Shown piece after piece: positions 43,376 through 44,539 of a stretch of 44,539 nt of DNA. The stretch comes from Planctomycetota bacterium (GTDB taxonomy: Bacteria > Planctomycetota > Planctomycetia > Pirellulales > Thermoguttaceae): the NCBI GenBank assembly GCA_029550925.1, contig JAKPGL010000090.1, forward strand, positions 1 to 44,539, read 5' to 3'. The number at the start of each line of letters is the position of its first letter. Position 1 is the stretch's first letter. The translations under genes and the position numbers were made by a program. The notes under the pieces were generated by a model, which was not told the DNA's origin, did no database searches, and worked only from the letters and a program-made list of their open reading frames with translations.

Positions 43376-44011
43376 ATGAACCGCCGCATCCTATTTCTGA
43401 TTGTGGCTGCTGGTGCAGCCCTGCTGCTTGCCTCCCATGCTGAGGCAGGCTTATTGAGGAAGTGTTGTGTTTCCACTTGTGAACCCAAAACCTGTGAGCC
43501 GGCCACCTGCGCTCCGAAGACCTGCGAGCCCGCTTGCTGCGACCCCTGCTGCAAGCCCCGGCTGATCGACCGGATTCGGGCTCGTCTGGCTTGCCGGAAA
43601 GCCTGCCGGTGCGCCGCCACCTGCGAGCCGAAGACTTGCGAGCCGAAGACTTGCGAGCCGGCCACTTGCGGTCCGAAGACCTGCGATCCTTGCTGCAAGC
43701 CCCGGCTGATCGATCGGATTCGTGCTCGTCGGGCCTGCCGGAAAGCCTGCCGTTGCGCCGCTACCTGCGCTCCGAAGACCTGCGAGCCGAAGACTTGCGA
43801 ACCGGCCACCTGCGGTCCGAAGACCTGCGAGCCCGCTTGCTGCGATCCTTGCTGCAAGCCCCGGTTGATCGACCGGATTCGTGCTCGTCGGGCCTGCCGG
43901 AAAGCTTGCCGGTGCGCCGATGCGTGCTGCCCGGCTACTTGCGAGCCTGCTGGCGCTCCGGCCCCAGCGCAACCGGCTCCTCCGGCGCCTGCTCCTAAGC
44001 CTGCTGCCTAA
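43376..44011 (+). CDS. Secreted cysteine-rich repeat protein
   Basis: 211 residues. A signal peptide ends at about 'ASHAEA/G'. The mature part is built from three modules: several C-x-P-x-T pentapeptides (CEPKT, CEPAT, CGPKT, CAPKT), then 'CDPCCKPRLIDRIRARRA', then 'CRKACRCAATC'. I count 38 cysteines. The end is an Ala/Pro-rich tail. No known domain is recognised. The DNA repeats are highly alike, which points to recent internal duplication. AAGGAG lies 10 bases before the ATG. Possible roles (inference): a disulfide-linked wall or surface protein, or a metal-binding protein. Known: planctomycete envelopes are rich in cysteine proteins. It is convergent with cysteine synthase. Confidence 0.85.
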   Translation: MNRRILFLIVAAGAALLLASHAEAGLLRKCCVSTCEPKTCEPATCAPKTCEPACCDPCCKPRLIDRIRARLACRKACRCAATCEPKTCEPKTCEPATCGPKTCDPCCKPRLIDRIRARRACRKACRCAATCAPKTCEPKTCEPATCGPKTCEPACCDPCCKPRLIDRIRARRACRKACRCADACCPATCEPAGAPAPAQPAPPAPAPKPAA

Positions 44012-44075
44012 AGGACGCTCCAGCCGATTTCCCGAGCAATCGGTCGCGTTTGTCCTCTCCTCCTCCTGAAGCCCC

Positions 44076-44117
44076 AGCGGCCCGTTGGCCCCCGCCCAAC
44101 GGGCCGCTTTGCTTTTT
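44076..44117. terminator. Strong terminator shared by convergent genes
   Basis: A perfect 13-bp stem (44076-44088 / 44096-44108) with a 7-base loop is followed by TTTGCTTTTT. It lies 65 bases after the cysteine-rich gene and 15 bases from the end of the minus-strand cysteine synthase gene. Confidence 0.85.
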
Positions 44118-44131
44118 CTATGGCAGAGCGA

Positions 44132-44539
44132 CTACTCGGGAAAGAGTTTGGTCGATAGGTAGCGTTCGCCCAGATCGGGCAGGACCACGACAATGAGTTT
44201 TCCACGGTTTTCTTGGCGTCGGGCCAGTTGCAAAGCCGCCCACGCAGCCGCCCCAGAACTGATTCCGCAGAAGATTCCCTCCAGTTGGGCCAACCGACGC
44301 GCCGTCTCCATCGCATCCTCATCCTGAACCTGGATCACCTCGTCGATGATCTTCAAGTTCAGGACATCGGGAATGAATCCGGCGCCGATCCCCTGGATGG
44401 AATGTCGGCCGGGTTTGAGTTCCTGCCCGGCCAATTTTTGACTGATGACAGGACTATTGGCCGGTTCAACAGCCGTCATTCGCACGGAAGGTTTTCGGGA
44501 TTTCAGCACCTCGCCTACACCGGTGATCGTGCCGCCGGT
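44132..44539 (-). CDS. cysK: Cysteine synthase (O-acetylserine sulfhydrylase), C-terminal part
   Basis: The 135 C-terminal residues are visible; the gene runs off the window end, so its start and PLP lysine are not seen. Visible motifs: '[17 protein letters not shown]' (PLP phosphate-binding loop region), '[12 protein letters not shown]', '[22 protein letters not shown]', '[16 protein letters not shown]' and the end '[21 protein letters not shown]'. Known of the family: the PLP enzyme makes cysteine from O-acetylserine and sulfide in the cytoplasm. CysK and CysM are hard to separate here, but the '[12 protein letters not shown]' stretch fits CysK. It lies next to a 38-cysteine secreted protein, which may be coincidence. 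Confidence 0.93.
   Translation of the reverse strand, partial: TGGTITGVGEVLKSRKPSVRMTAVEPANSPVISQKLAGQELKPGRHSIQGIGAGFIPDVLNLKIIDEVIQVQDEDAMETARRLAQLEGIFCGISSGAAAWAALQLARRQENRGKLIVVVLPDLGERYLSTKLFPE

Overview
The window looks like a chromosomal segment of a planctomycete (Planctomycetota). A thermophilic or Pirellulales-type relative is possible, but the genus cannot be fixed from sequence alone. The case rests on a combination of traits: three secreted PEP-CTERM proteins with LamG, C-type-lectin or beta-helix modules; a Tat-exported Gfo/Idh/MocA oxidoreductase; a neutral ceramidase paired with a Tat-signal protein; HDOD, GGDEF and HPt signalling genes; a reduced mraZ-rsmH cell-division cluster without ftsL, ftsI or murE; and a very cysteine-rich secreted repeat protein. 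No tRNA, rRNA, CRISPR array or transposase gene was found.

Layout. 1-4.6 kb: two PEP-CTERM surface proteins, the first cut by the window edge. 4.9-10.2 kb: peptide deformylase, an exported metallophosphoesterase, a PAP2 phosphatase, an isoprenylcysteine/phospholipid methyltransferase-like membrane protein and a GT4 glycosyltransferase. 10.3-15.4 kb: a short mobile element, a FAH-family hydrolase, then mraZ (with its own TTGACA promoter and MraZ-box array), a long structured gap ending in a strong terminator, rsmH, and a bitopic LysM protein where ftsL normally lies. 15.5-22.6 kb: tandem palindromic repeats, an HDOD protein, a large PEP-CTERM beta-helix protein, a lipoate ligase/octanoyltransferase-like protein and queA. 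22.7-27.5 kb (minus strand): a Tat-signal sugar-isomerase-like protein, a neutral ceramidase and a TlpA-like thioredoxin. 27.9-31 kb: trpB, trpA and ferritin. 31.4-34.2 kb (minus): an OprB-like porin and a diguanylate cyclase. 35-37.9 kb: a YbjN-like protein, an SPFH protein and a coiled-coil partner. 38.3-42.5 kb: a HEAT-repeat lipoprotein, the Gfo/Idh/MocA oxidoreductase and a strongly divergent phosphoglycerate kinase. 42.7-44.5 kb: an HPt protein, the cysteine-rich repeat protein and the C-terminal part of cysteine synthase.

The most striking signal is non-coding. The intergenic regions hold two families of small non-autonomous mobile elements (MITE-like). Family I (about 190-250 bp) has roughly 20-bp terminal inverted repeats starting GTAACATTTTAGCCGAATGC. 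Two copies have exact 8-bp target duplications, one has a 7/8 match, and a fourth becomes exact once a later insertion is removed. Family II (125-126 bp) is a fold-back element with 15-bp ends CTGGAGTTTTGCAAA and 7-bp target duplications. One family II copy sits inside the target duplication of a family I copy, which gives the order of insertion. A third set of short extragenic palindromes follows several stop codons.

Limits: domain names rest on motifs read by eye. Starts were chosen from ribosome binding sites and family N-termini. No homology search or folding program was run.
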